From NCBI GenBank assembly GCA_900552155.1, contig URYU01000001.1:1-59794 (forward strand): a stretch of 59,794 nucleotides of DNA, written 5' to 3'. A model generated the notes under the pieces. It made no database searches and was not told where the DNA came from. It saw only the letters and a program-made list of their open reading frames with translations. Origin of the DNA: an uncultured Collinsella sp. Lineage in GTDB: Bacteria > Actinomycetota > Coriobacteriia > Coriobacteriales > Coriobacteriaceae. Below, in pieces: positions 10,145 to 18,458 of the stretch. A program made the translations under genes and the position numbers. The number at the start of each line of letters is the position of its first letter. The first letter of the stretch is position 1.

Positions 10145-11743
10145 TTAGTTCTCCTCTGATCCAGTCGTATCGGCATGGTGCTTGGCCATGAACTGCTGCT
10201 TAAAGTCACCGATAACGCGCAGGAGCTCAGCCTTGGTGTCATCGTCGATCTTCTTAGCGCGAACCTTGTCGAGCAACGAGCCAAAGCCGTTGTCCAGGTA
10301 CTCGATAAGCTCAGCGCGGAAAGGCAGCACGTCGGCAATCTCGAGATCGTCGAGGAAGCCCTCGTTGCCTGCAAACAGAACTGCAATCTGCTCGCCAACC
10401 TCAAACGGCTTGTAGCGCGGCTGCTTCAGGAGCTCGGTCATGCGAGCGCCGTGGGTAAGCTGCTTTTGCGTGGCCTCGTCGAGGTCGGAGCCGAACTGCG
10501 TAAAGCCTGCGAGTTCCTGGTACGAAGCGAGGTCCAGGCGAAGGTTGCCGGCAACCTGCTTCATGGCCTTGGTCTGAGCGTCGCCACCGACGCGGGACAC
10601 GGAGATGCCCACGTCGACTGCCGGGCGCTGGCCCTGGAAGAAGAGCTCGGACTGCAGGTAGATCTGACCATCGGTAATGGAAATGACGTTGGTCGGAATG
10701 TAGGCCGAAACGTCGCCGTCCTGGGTCTCGATGATCGGCAGGGCCGTCATGGAGCCGTAACCGTTCTTCTTGGACATCTTGACGGCACGCTCGAGCAGAC
10801 GAGAGTGCAGGTAGAAGATGTCGCCAGGATAGGCCTCGCGTCCGGGCGGACGATGCAGCGTCAGCGACATCTGACGGTAGGCCACGGCCTGCTTGGACAG
10901 GTCGTCGTAGATGACGAGCACGTGGCCGCCAGGGTTGGTCTCGCTGGCGGGCTTACCGTCCTCGCCGTTGTACATGAAGAACTCGCCGATAGCGGCACCG
11001 GCCATAGGCGCGATGTATTGCATAGGGGCGGAATCGGCAGCGGTTGCCGAAACGATGATGGTGTATTCGAGCGCACCATGCTGGGCGAGGGTCTCACGGA
11101 TGTTGGCAACCGTGGAGGCCTTCTGGCCGATGGCGACATAGATGCAGACCATGCCCTTGCCACGCTGGTTGAGGATGGCGTCGATGGCGATAGCGGTCTT
11201 GCCGGTCTTACGGTCGCCGATGATAAGCTCACGCTGGCCGCGACCGATAGGCACCATGGAGTCGATAGCCAACAGGCCAGTCTGAACCGGCTCGCACACC
11301 GGGGTACGGTCGATGACGCCGGGGGCCTTGAACTCGATAGGACGACGGTGCGTGGCGACAATGTCACCCAAACCGTCGATGGGCTGGCCGAGCGGATTGA
11401 CGACGCGGCCGAGCATGGCACGGCTCACGGGGATATCCATAATGCGGCCAGTGGTGCGGCACTCGTCGCCTTCCTTGATGGAGTCGACGGCACCAAACAG
11501 AACGGCGCCGACCTCGTCACGGTCAAGGTTCTGGGCAAGGCCGAAGACGGTCTCACCGGTATCGGAGCTCTTGAACTCCAGAAGCTCGCCTGCCATGGCG
11601 CTCTTGAGGCCAGTGACGCGCGCGATGCCGTCGCCTACCTCGTCGACCGTTGAAACCTCATGCGTATCGACCGTCGCGGAGAGGCTCGTGAGCTGCTCCT
11701 GCAGTTTCTTGGCGATATCCTGGGCATTGAGGGTTTCGGACAT
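10145..11743 (-). CDS. atpA: F1Fo ATP synthase alpha subunit
   Basis: 532 residues, the non-catalytic nucleotide-binding F1 subunit. The P-loop is [13 protein letters not shown] near residue 175; the [19 protein letters not shown] and PGREAYPGD motifs are typical. The C-terminal tail beyond residue 510 is slightly longer than in E. coli. The start ATG shares one base with the atpH stop. Confidence 0.97.
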   Translation of the reverse strand: MSETLNAQDIAKKLQEQLTSLSATVDTHEVSTVDEVGDGIARVTGLKSAMAGELLEFKSSDTGETVFGLAQNLDRDEVGAVLFGAVDSIKEGDECRTTGRIMDIPVSRAMLGRVVNPLGQPIDGLGDIVATHRRPIEFKAPGVIDRTPVCEPVQTGLLAIDSMVPIGRGQRELIIGDRKTGKTAIAIDAILNQRGKGMVCIYVAIGQKASTVANIRETLAQHGALEYTIIVSATAADSAPMQYIAPMAGAAIGEFFMYNGEDGKPASETNPGGHVLVIYDDLSKQAVAYRQMSLTLHRPPGREAYPGDIFYLHSRLLERAVKMSKKNGYGSMTALPIIETQDGDVSAYIPTNVISITDGQIYLQSELFFQGQRPAVDVGISVSRVGGDAQTKAMKQVAGNLRLDLASYQELAGFTQFGSDLDEATQKQLTHGARMTELLKQPRYKPFEVGEQIAVLFAGNEGFLDDLEIADVLPFRAELIEYLDNGFGSLLDKVRAKKIDDDTKAELLRVIGDFKQQFMAKHHADTTGSEEN

Positions 11744-12219
11744 TAGGCTTCACCTCCGTACGAATTAGCAGAGTTTGCGAGGGTCTCCTGTGCGATGCGC
11801 AGCTGCGTCTTGACGGAAATGTCACGACGCTCGCCGCGGGCCTCGAGCACCAGGCCGCCCACGATAGACGGGTCGACCTGCTCGATAAGGAATACCTTGC
11901 GGCCGAAGTCCTGCTCGCATTTCTTAGTGATGGTTTGACGCAGCTCGTCGTCGAGCGGGATCGCCGTGGTGACGGTCACGCCCACTACATCCTCGTCTTC
12001 CTCGGCAACATACTTAAAGGCAGCCGCCACCTTGGGAAGAAGGTCGAGCTGGTCGCGCTTGGACATGGTGTCGAGCACGGCGATGATCTCGGGGCTGGCG
12101 GAAGCCAGGCGCTCGATCATCTCGAGGTCCTCGAACACATGGTTCTCGGCCTTGGCGGCTTCCATGAGGGAGCGCGCGTAGGTCTCGAGCACCTTGTCCT
12201 GATAGCGGCTAGTCGGCAT
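11743..12219 (-). CDS. atpH: F1Fo ATP synthase delta subunit (OSCP-like)
   Basis: 158 residues, the peripheral-stalk cap holding the b subunit to F1. It shows the usual helical N-terminal domain ([13 protein letters not shown]) and a C-terminal domain ending [22 protein letters not shown]. It overlaps the end of atpF by 11 nt, so the two are translationally coupled. Confidence 0.92.
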   Translation of the reverse strand: MPTSRYQDKVLETYARSLMEAAKAENHVFEDLEMIERLASASPEIIAVLDTMSKRDQLDLLPKVAAAFKYVAEEDEDVVGVTVTTAIPLDDELRQTITKKCEQDFGRKVFLIEQVDPSIVGGLVLEARGERRDISVKTQLRIAQETLANSANSYGGEA

Positions 12220-12811
12220 TCAGGCTACCTGCTTCCTGGATGTAGCGCTCGATGAGCTTCTTCTGCCCGGCCTCGTCCTCGAGTGCCTCGCCCACGATCT
12301 TGGTGGCGACGGCAACGGACAGGTCGGCGATGGAGCTCGCGGCACCGGCGTAGATGGACTTGCGCTCGTCCTCGACGGTCGTATGGGCCTTGGCGATGAT
12401 CTCCTCGGCCTCCTTGTGAGCAGCCTCGATGATACGGGCGCGCTCGGACTCGGCGTCCTTACGGGCCTCGAGAACGATGTCGGCAGCCTGACGACGGGCG
12501 TCGGTGACGATCGAGTCGGACTCAGCGCGCTTGGCGATAGCCTCCTGCTTGGTCTTCTCGGCCTCGTCGAGGCTCTCCTCGATCTTCTTGCCGCGCTCCT
12601 CCATGGTTTTCATGATGCCCGGCAGGGCGACCTTGGCCAGCACGATCCAGATGATCAGGAAGGCGATAAGCGCCGGGATGAACTCCGCCACCTTAGGGAT
12701 GAGGATGTCCGCACCGGCGGCGCCGTCCTCGGCGAACGCGGAAACCGGCATGAGCAGCGCGGCCGCGGACGCGGAGAGTGCGATCGCGCTCTTCTGGGAT
12801 GAAAGATTCAT
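12209..12811 (-). CDS. atpF: F1Fo ATP synthase b subunit with an N-terminal signal-peptide-like extension
   Basis: 200 residues, longer than the usual 155-165. The first 28 residues look like a cleavable signal peptide: a Lys, then the hydrophobic ALSASAAALLMPV, then SAFAEDG, with a possible cut after AFA. After it comes the normal b subunit: one membrane helix (PALIAFLIIWIVLAKVALPGI, about 45-65) and a long charged coiled coil rich in Ala, Glu, Lys and Arg. If the extension is cut, the mature N-terminus lies outside the membrane, as b requires. The first ATG is taken; an internal start is possible but no better ribosome site was seen. Confidence 0.92.
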   Translation of the reverse strand: MNLSSQKSAIALSASAAALLMPVSAFAEDGAAGADILIPKVAEFIPALIAFLIIWIVLAKVALPGIMKTMEERGKKIEESLDEAEKTKQEAIAKRAESDSIVTDARRQAADIVLEARKDAESERARIIEAAHKEAEEIIAKAHTTVEDERKSIYAGAASSIADLSVAVATKIVGEALEDEAGQKKLIERYIQEAGSLNAD

Positions 12812-12826
12812 ACTTGACGCTCCGTG

Positions 12827-13021
12827 CTATTTAACGATCAGCGCGACAACGAAGCCGATCAGAGCCAGAGCCTCGCCGAAGGCGGAGCCCATGATGAAGA
12901 CGGTGAACACGCGGCCCTGGACCTCAGGCTGACGGGCCATAGCACCCGTAGCACCCAGAGCAGACAGGCCGATAGCAAGACCAGCGCCGATAACACCGAG
13001 ACCGTAACCGATAACTCCCAC
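12827..13021 (-). CDS. atpE: F1Fo ATP synthase c subunit
   Basis: 64 residues, two membrane helices joined by the ARQPE loop. The ion-carrying carboxylate is the Glu in GSAFGEALALIG. The Gln and Ser/Thr that complete the sodium site in Na-type rings are not at the matching positions, so a proton-coupled ring is the better inference. Starts with GTG after GGAGGA. Confidence 0.93.
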   Translation of the reverse strand: MGVIGYGLGVIGAGLAIGLSALGATGAMARQPEVQGRVFTVFIMGSAFGEALALIGFVVALIVK

Positions 13022-13145
13022 GATTCCTCCTTTGTCGTGCGTGTCTTATTTCACGCAGGATAACCTTTTTATAACTGCCGGGCTCCATGGGTACGGGCAC
13101 CGGCGGTTTAACGAATTACCTTACCTTTAAGGCGCGAACGGAAGA

Positions 13146-13949
13146 CTACTCCTCCTCCGCGACCTCCTCTGCCTCGGAGACATACACGGCGGTAAGGACC
13201 GTGAAGACGTAAGCCTGGATGGCGCCGACCACAAGCTCGATCGCATAGATCAGGATGAGGATGGCAAGCCAGGCCAGCGAAGGCAGGGCGCCGACGGCGT
13301 GGGCCGCGGAAACCTGCTGAAGCAGCGGCTGCATGAACATGCTCGCCATGATGGCGAACGAGCCCATGACCACGTGTCCTGCGAACATGTTGCAGAACAG
13401 ACGGACGGCGAGCGTGATGAGGCGCAGGAAGGTCGAGAAAAGCTCGACGACCCACACAAGCACGTTCATCGGGAAGCTCACGCCCTGCGGGGCGAGGCTC
13501 TTGATGTAGCCGATCACGCCGTGAGCCTTGCATCCGTAGTAGATGAAGTACACGAAGGCGAAAATGGCGAGCGCGGCGGTGGAGCCGATTGCGCCGGTGC
13601 CGGGCTTCATTCCCGGGATCAGGCCGATCATGTTATTGATCAGGATGAACAGGAAAAGCGAGCACAGGAACGGGAAGTGCTTCTTCCAGTTCTCACCCAC
13701 GACGCCCTTGCCGATATCGTTCTCGACGTACTCGATGATGTACTCGAAACCGTTGACGAAGAAGCCCTTGGGAACCAGGGTCTGCTTCTTCTTGAACACG
13801 GCCAGGACGATCAGGAGCACGATCGTGGAGACGATCAGCCAAAACGAGTACTGCGTGATGCCGCAGCTCAGATCGCCCACGACAGGGGTGGAGCTGAACT
13901 CGCTGACCAGATGATTAATCTCATCAGGCAGCTTTTCAAAAATTTCCAC
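13146..13949 (-). CDS. atpB: F1Fo ATP synthase a subunit
   Basis: 267 residues, polytopic, forming the proton half-channels against the c ring. The essential Arg lies in LITLAVRLFCNMFAGH in the penultimate helix region, and the last helix carries IYAIELVVGAIQAYVF with the usual Glu/Gln pattern. The start is GTG, right after the stop of the small upstream gene. A 124-nt gap with weak dyads separates it from atpE. Confidence 0.95.
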   Translation of the reverse strand: MEIFEKLPDEINHLVSEFSSTPVVGDLSCGITQYSFWLIVSTIVLLIVLAVFKKKQTLVPKGFFVNGFEYIIEYVENDIGKGVVGENWKKHFPFLCSLFLFILINNMIGLIPGMKPGTGAIGSTAALAIFAFVYFIYYGCKAHGVIGYIKSLAPQGVSFPMNVLVWVVELFSTFLRLITLAVRLFCNMFAGHVVMGSFAIMASMFMQPLLQQVSAAHAVGALPSLAWLAILILIYAIELVVGAIQAYVFTVLTAVYVSEAEEVAEEE

Positions 13950-13952
13950 GAC

Positions 13953-14264
13953 TTACCTTTCGACCTCATGAGGATCTCGCAGCGCCTTGGCGACGCGAAC
14001 CGTGCAGGCGGCCATAAAGACCACGAAGCCGATCGCCTCGCCCAGGAGGAACATGCGAAATGCCTCTCCGAACAACGCAAACACAACCAAGGTAAAGACG
14101 AGCAGGGCGACTGCCGAGACCGCCAGACTCACCATGCCCTTGAGCATGTCCGCATTCTGCTTATCGTCAAGAACCGGCTTGAGCGTAAAAACAAAGGGAA
14201 GGAAGGCAATTGCGCCCGCGATGGCGCCTGCAACGATAGCGAGCAGATCGGCTATCTGAAACAC
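13953..14264 (-). CDS. Small membrane protein at the head of the atp operon (AtpI-like position)
   Basis: 103 residues with about three predicted membrane helices (residues 5-27, 43-66 and 70-92) and a charged C-terminus. It occupies the place of atpI, the c-ring assembly/Mg-related accessory gene, and its stop is followed after 3 nt by the atpB start. Sequence similarity to AtpI itself is not obvious to me, so the function rests on position and topology. Confidence 0.7.
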   Translation of the reverse strand: MFQIADLLAIVAGAIAGAIAFLPFVFTLKPVLDDKQNADMLKGMVSLAVSAVALLVFTLVVFALFGEAFRMFLLGEAIGFVVFMAACTVRVAKALRDPHEVER

Positions 14265-14324
14265 CGGCTTCCTCGCTTTCCTTTTTACGCCTCACAGCAC
14301 AGTCCCAGCCAAATATTGGTGACT

Positions 14325-14352
14325 ATTGTACGAGCCAATCGCTAAAGTACAA
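14325..14352 (-). promoter_or_regulatory. Candidate sigma-70 type promoter of the atp operon
   Basis: On the minus strand TTGTAC (14347-14352) and TACAAT (14325-14330) are separated by 16 nt, about 60 nt upstream of the first gene of the operon. The rest of the 280-nt gap to upp shows no gene. Confidence 0.5.
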
Positions 14353-14543
14353 CCGTAAAACAAACGGTTAATACGCACCTGTACGTTTTCTTAAGGCCTT
14401 CTTTATGCCGCAGGTACGGTAATACGTTTTTTCGAACCCCTCAGGGCAAAACGTCCGTTAACAGAAGTGCGCGTGGACGACTTTTGCTCGCCCGCGCGCA
14501 CCATTTCTTCGTATTTGTGACCGTAGCCGACAAGGCCCAACGA

Positions 14544-15191
14544 CTAGAGCGTGCCGTAGATGCGGTCTCCGGCGTCGCCCAGGCCGGGAACGATGTAGGC
14601 GGCCTCGTTGAGATGGTCGTCGATGGCGCACGTATAAATATGTACGTCGGGGTCCTTTTCGGTCAGTGACTTGAGGCCCTCGGGCGCGGCGACGATGCAC
14701 AGCATGCGGATATCCTTGACACCGCGCTCGCGCAGGTAGCTGATGGCCATCTCGGCCGAACCGCCCGTGGCGAGCATGGGGTCGACAACCAGGCAGATGC
14801 GCTGATCGATATCCTTGGGCATCTTGCAGTAATACTCATGCGGCTCGTGAGTAACCTCGTCGCGCTCCATTCCAATGTGGCCCACGCGAGCCGAGGGTAC
14901 CAAGTCGAGGATACCGTCGACCATGCCGAGGCCCGCACGCAGGATGGGAACGATGGCGAGCTTTTTGCCGGCGAGCTGCTTAAACGATGCGGTGGTGATG
15001 GGGGTCTCGACCTCGACGTCTTCCATGGGCAGGTCGCGCATGGCCTCGTAGCCGTCAAAGAGCGCAAGCTCGCGCACGAGCTGGCGGAACTGGTTGGTGC
15101 CAGTGCTCTTGTCGCGCAAGATCGACAGCTTGTGCTGGACGAGTGGGTGATCGACAAGGGTCACACGGGACGTATCGTAGGTGACGGTCAT
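14544..15191 (-). CDS. upp: Uracil phosphoribosyltransferase
   Basis: Pyrimidine salvage: uracil plus PRPP to UMP. 215 residues, close to the family norm. The PRPP loop is [12 protein letters not shown] near residue 133, and the uracil-binding C-terminus [13 protein letters not shown] is present. The first ATG fits the family N-terminus. It stands alone between glpK and the atp operon; no riboswitch-like leader was recognised in the 122 nt before it. Confidence 0.95.
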   Translation of the reverse strand: MTVTYDTSRVTLVDHPLVQHKLSILRDKSTGTNQFRQLVRELALFDGYEAMRDLPMEDVEVETPITTASFKQLAGKKLAIVPILRAGLGMVDGILDLVPSARVGHIGMERDEVTHEPHEYYCKMPKDIDQRICLVVDPMLATGGSAEMAISYLRERGVKDIRMLCIVAAPEGLKSLTEKDPDVHIYTCAIDDHLNEAAYIVPGLGDAGDRIYGTL

Positions 15192-15313
15192 GGGTTGATG
15201 CCCCTTTCATTGCGGCCGGAAGATGGCCTTGCTGGCAAGACGCATGGCGACATTGTTGCCTCGCGCCGTGCATAAGTTTAACGGTTTGTTGTATCGAGCA
15301 GCTCGTCGCAACC

Positions 15314-16855
15314 CTACTGAGCGGTGTTGAGCGAACGCTTGACGGCATCATGCCAACCAGCGAGGTTGCTCTCACGGCGCTCGGCGGACATGTGAGGATG
15401 GAAGACTTTGACGATCTGAGCGTTTTGCTCCAGCTCCTCCAAATCCTCCCAATAGCCGACAGCAAGGCCCGCCAAGTACGCGGCGCCAATCGCCGTGGTC
15501 TCCACCGTCTCGCACTGCAGCACAGGGATATCCAGCAGATCAGCCTGGAATTGCATGATGAACTCGTTGCGCGAGGCGCCGCCGTCGACAGACAGGCGCT
15601 CAATCGAAAGTCCCACGTCCTGCTCCATGGCGCGTAGCACGTCATAACTCTGGTAGGCCATGGACTCGCAGGCTGCACGCACAATGGTCGCGCGACTCGA
15701 GGCGCCGGTCAGGCCGCACACGATACCGCGAGCATGCGGGTCCCACCAGGGAGCGCCCAGGCCTGCGAAGGCGGGGACGAAGTAGCAGCCCTCGTTGTCG
15801 TTGATCGAAACGGCGAGTTGCGCGGACTCGCTCACGCTCGAGATGATGCCCATGTTGTTACGCAGCCAGTTCATGGTTGAGCCGGCGGCAAAGATAGAGC
15901 CCTCGAGCGCATAGCTGATCTTGCCGTCCGCGGCGATACCGATCGTGGCGACCAGACCGTTCTTGGATTCGACGATCTCGTCGCCGGTGTTCATGAGCAT
16001 AAAGCAACCCGTGCCATAGGTGTTTTTGGTCTGGCCGGGATGGAAGCAGCAGTGGCCGAACAGCGACGCCTGCTGGTCGCCCGCCACGCCCATGATGGGT
16101 GGCATGTTGGTCATGATGTCGCTCGCGACGCGGCCGTAGTCGCCCGAGCTCCAACGAACCTCGGGCATCATGGAACGCGGGACGTCGAAAAGCGCCAGCA
16201 GATCGTCGTCCCAATCGAGCGCATGGATATTAAAGAGCGCGGTGCGGCTGGCATTGGTGTAGTCGGTGGCAAAGACCTGACCGCCGGTGAGGTTGTAGAT
16301 GAGCCAGGTGTCGATGGTGCCGAACATGAGGTCGCCCGCCGCCGCGCTCTCGCGTGCGCCATCGACGTTGTCGAGGATCCACTGCACCTTGGAGGCCGAG
16401 AAATACGGATCGAGTGTGAGTCCCGTGCGGGAGCGCACCAGTTCTTCTGCGCCCTGCTCGACCAGCTCGTCGATCAGAGGTGCGGTGCGACGGCATTGCC
16501 ACACGATGGCGTTATAGATGGGTTGGCCGCTTATGCGGTCCCACACCACCGTGGTCTCGCGCTGGTTGGAGATACCGATGGCGGCAATGCGGTCAGAATG
16601 GATGCCGCTCTTAAACTGGACCTCCATCATCACGCCGATCTGGCTGGCAAGCACCTCCGTGGGATCCTGCTCCACCCAGCCGGGGCGCGGGAAGCTGGTT
16701 TTGACGCTACGACGCGCCTGGGCGACGATGCAGCCGTACTCGTCGACGATGGTCGCGAGTACCGAGGTGGTGCCGCAGTCGAGCGCCATGATGTAGGAAC
16801 CGCCAAAGCTAAACGAGGCGTCTTCCATGCCCAGGCTACCTAGATTCAACGACAT
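15314..16855 (-). CDS. glpK: Glycerol kinase
   Basis: Phosphorylates glycerol to sn-glycerol 3-phosphate with ATP. 513 residues: FGGY fold with the N-terminal phosphate loop MALDCGTTSVLA, substrate residues in SNQRETTVVWDR, the NTYGTGCFMLMNTG segment and the C-terminal VDGGASRNEFIMQFQADLL adenosine motif. The N-terminus is about 20 residues longer than usual; the ATG at 16855 is kept because AGGTG lies 7 nt before it. It starts 13 nt after the Sua5-like gene, so the two are probably co-transcribed; no glycerol facilitator or dehydrogenase gene is adjacent. Confidence 0.94.
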   Translation of the reverse strand: MSLNLGSLGMEDASFSFGGSYIMALDCGTTSVLATIVDEYGCIVAQARRSVKTSFPRPGWVEQDPTEVLASQIGVMMEVQFKSGIHSDRIAAIGISNQRETTVVWDRISGQPIYNAIVWQCRRTAPLIDELVEQGAEELVRSRTGLTLDPYFSASKVQWILDNVDGARESAAAGDLMFGTIDTWLIYNLTGGQVFATDYTNASRTALFNIHALDWDDDLLALFDVPRSMMPEVRWSSGDYGRVASDIMTNMPPIMGVAGDQQASLFGHCCFHPGQTKNTYGTGCFMLMNTGDEIVESKNGLVATIGIAADGKISYALEGSIFAAGSTMNWLRNNMGIISSVSESAQLAVSINDNEGCYFVPAFAGLGAPWWDPHARGIVCGLTGASSRATIVRAACESMAYQSYDVLRAMEQDVGLSIERLSVDGGASRNEFIMQFQADLLDIPVLQCETVETTAIGAAYLAGLAVGYWEDLEELEQNAQIVKVFHPHMSAERRESNLAGWHDAVKRSLNTAQ

Positions 16856-16868
16856 CGCTTACACCTTT

Positions 16869-17612
16869 CTATTGCATCGGGTCGGACAGGACCCGTTCGA
16901 TCTCTGATGCGGGAAGCGCGCCTTGGCGCAGGATCTGGAGCTCGCCGTGCTGAAACGACACGATGGTTGAGGCGTCGCGACACGGGGTCTCACCGGCGTC
17001 GACGGCCACATCGACCCCCTCCAGGATGCGCTCCTCCACCGTGACAAAACTTGCCGGCGCGGGTGCGCCATGCGTGTTGGCGCTGGTGCAGGCAAGAGGG
17101 CTGCCACAGGCGCGGATGAGCGCCTGCACCACGGGCGAGGCCGAAGCGCGAAGTGCCACCGTGTCGTCGGCGGCGCGCATAAAGGTCGGCACGCAGCGGG
17201 CCGCCTTGACCACGATAGTCAGGGCGCCCGGCCAGCATCGTCGGGCGAGCACGCGGGCCTCGTTAGGGATATCCACGCCATAGCGGTCGAGTGCCTCGGC
17301 ATCATCGACCAGCCAGGCAACCGTTTGGGTGAGCTCGCGCTGCTTGAGGGTAAAGATGCGACGATAGCCGGTACCGAGTGCGGGGACCGCGGCGCCGTTG
17401 ACGGTGGCCTGCGGATCGCGCGGCCACGGCAGAGGTTCACTTGTATCTTGTGGAACGGCATCCGAGAAGGCGTTGACCGCCACGGCGACACCGTAGACCG
17501 TCTCGGTTGGAATAAGCGCCAGGCCGCCGCGACCGAGTAGCTCGGCCGTGCGCTCGACTGCAAGCCGATGCGGCTCGCGCGCTCCCTCGTATACCCGATA
17601 GACCGTCTGCAT
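16869..17612 (-). CDS. Sua5/YrdC family L-threonylcarbamoyladenylate synthase
   Basis: Predicted to make threonylcarbamoyl-AMP from threonine, bicarbonate and ATP, the first step of t6A37 tRNA modification. 247 residues, between short TsaC and two-domain Sua5. PTETVYG near residue 37 and PLACTSANTHG near 170 are typical. The KxRP-type signature that usually follows appears only as FTLKQREL, and a stretch of about 30 residues around residue 50-80 seems to be extra. It could therefore be a divergent paralogue rather than the essential enzyme. Confidence 0.8.
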   Translation of the reverse strand: MQTVYRVYEGAREPHRLAVERTAELLGRGGLALIPTETVYGVAVAVNAFSDAVPQDTSEPLPWPRDPQATVNGAAVPALGTGYRRIFTLKQRELTQTVAWLVDDAEALDRYGVDIPNEARVLARRCWPGALTIVVKAARCVPTFMRAADDTVALRASASPVVQALIRACGSPLACTSANTHGAPAPASFVTVEERILEGVDVAVDAGETPCRDASTIVSFQHGELQILRQGALPASEIERVLSDPMQ

Positions 17613-17746
17613 GTGTATGCCAGCCCCTTACGCTCTGGTGCAAGTTTGTTTACTGTGGGGCATTCTCGCACGAAACGTTCAACCTATTTGCCCAGAGCGC
17701 ATGTTGGTTTGGTGAGCGGCTCTAGTAGTCGGTGAAAGTGAGGGGG

Positions 17747-18193
17747 TTATTGGACGGCTACGAACTTCTTTGGTCTTCCGGCGTGACGTTCTTGAGCGGC
17801 GTAACGCTCGATGCTGTCTATCGTTATCATCCGACGGCCATCGACGAGTTCAACATCGAGCTTTCCGGCTGTGTCCAGCGCGGTATTCCGCGGAGCGGAG
17901 ACTTTGAGGTCCAGCGCTGTGTCTTTAAATGTTCGGCACGCCGCTTCCCGAGCGTCCTCGTGATCGATTTCGACTGAAAGGGCCACGACCTCGGCCGAGC
18001 GTTCGTACCCTGCCGGAGTCAAACCGTTGTTGAGATCGTCGGCCAAAAACGCCATCAGCGCCTCGGTGGCATGGGCAATCGCTTCTTCGCGCGTATCGCC
18101 ATCGGCAAAGGCGCCGGGAATCTGCGGGAAGCTGGCGCAGTAACCGTCGTCTTCTTTTATGAGAACGCAGTCATAGGTAAATCGCTGCCTCAT
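17747..18193 (-). CDS. hicB: HicB-family antitoxin
   Basis: 148 residues. The N-terminal half is a HicB fold: FTYDCVLIKEDDGYCASFPQIPGAFADGDTREEAIAHATEAL, a degraded RNase H-like domain that blocks HicA. The C-terminal half (ITIDSIERYAAQERHAGRPKKFVAV) is helical and may bind DNA. The ATG at 18193 follows GGAGG by 5 nt. It begins 11 nt after hicA and is co-transcribed with it. A 22-bp palindrome over the hicA promoter is the likely operator. Confidence 0.85.
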   Translation of the reverse strand: MRQRFTYDCVLIKEDDGYCASFPQIPGAFADGDTREEAIAHATEALMAFLADDLNNGLTPAGYERSAEVVALSVEIDHEDAREAACRTFKDTALDLKVSAPRNTALDTAGKLDVELVDGRRMITIDSIERYAAQERHAGRPKKFVAVQ

Positions 18194-18204
18194 TTTGCCT
18201 CCAA

Positions 18205-18390
18205 CTACCATCCAGCTTGCCGGCGAATGCTTGCCCATGTCCCCTTCTTTGGCCGATCACCACCAGAGCCGTTCACGGTGACAACACGGTCGCCAGAAAC
18301 ATACTTAGCATGACTACCGACTTGCGCGACTTTCACGAATCCATCGTGCTTGAGTAGGGCAATGATTTCCCGAAAGGTAGGAGGTTGCAT
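18205..18390 (-). CDS. hicA: HicA-family mRNA-interferase toxin
   Basis: 61 residues, the standard HicA size, with the double-stranded RNA-binding type fold. It has REIIALLKHDGF and the active-site His in VGSHAKYV (family GSHxxY/F), and ends KKGTWASIRRQAGW, close to the usual KGTLxxIxRQAGL ending. An RNA-cutting toxin held by the adjacent HicB is the family expectation. GAGG lies 6-7 nt before the ATG. Confidence 0.85.
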   Translation of the reverse strand: MQPPTFREIIALLKHDGFVKVAQVGSHAKYVSGDRVVTVNGSGGDRPKKGTWASIRRQAGW

Positions 18391-18414
18391 GGGCCGACCT
18401 CTTTCAGCCGTCCT

Positions 18415-18436
18415 AATTATAAACTAGTTTATAATT
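18415..18436. promoter_or_regulatory. 22-bp perfect palindrome over the hicAB promoter
   Basis: Arms AATTATAAACT / AGTTTATAATT meet without a spacer. On the minus strand a TATAAT at 18416-18421 lies inside it, about 26 nt upstream of the hicA start. A repressor (HicB alone or HicAB) bound here would cover the -10 box. Base composition is sharply AT-rich compared with its surroundings. Confidence 0.7.
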
Positions 18437-18458
18437 TTTACTAATCAGTTAATAAATA

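Noticed and set aside
10175..11653. 492-residue open frame antisense to atpA, and a similar one at 7951-9420 antisense to atpD
   Set aside because: Both lie entirely opposite essential, fully motif-supported ATP synthase genes; composition explains the lack of stops.
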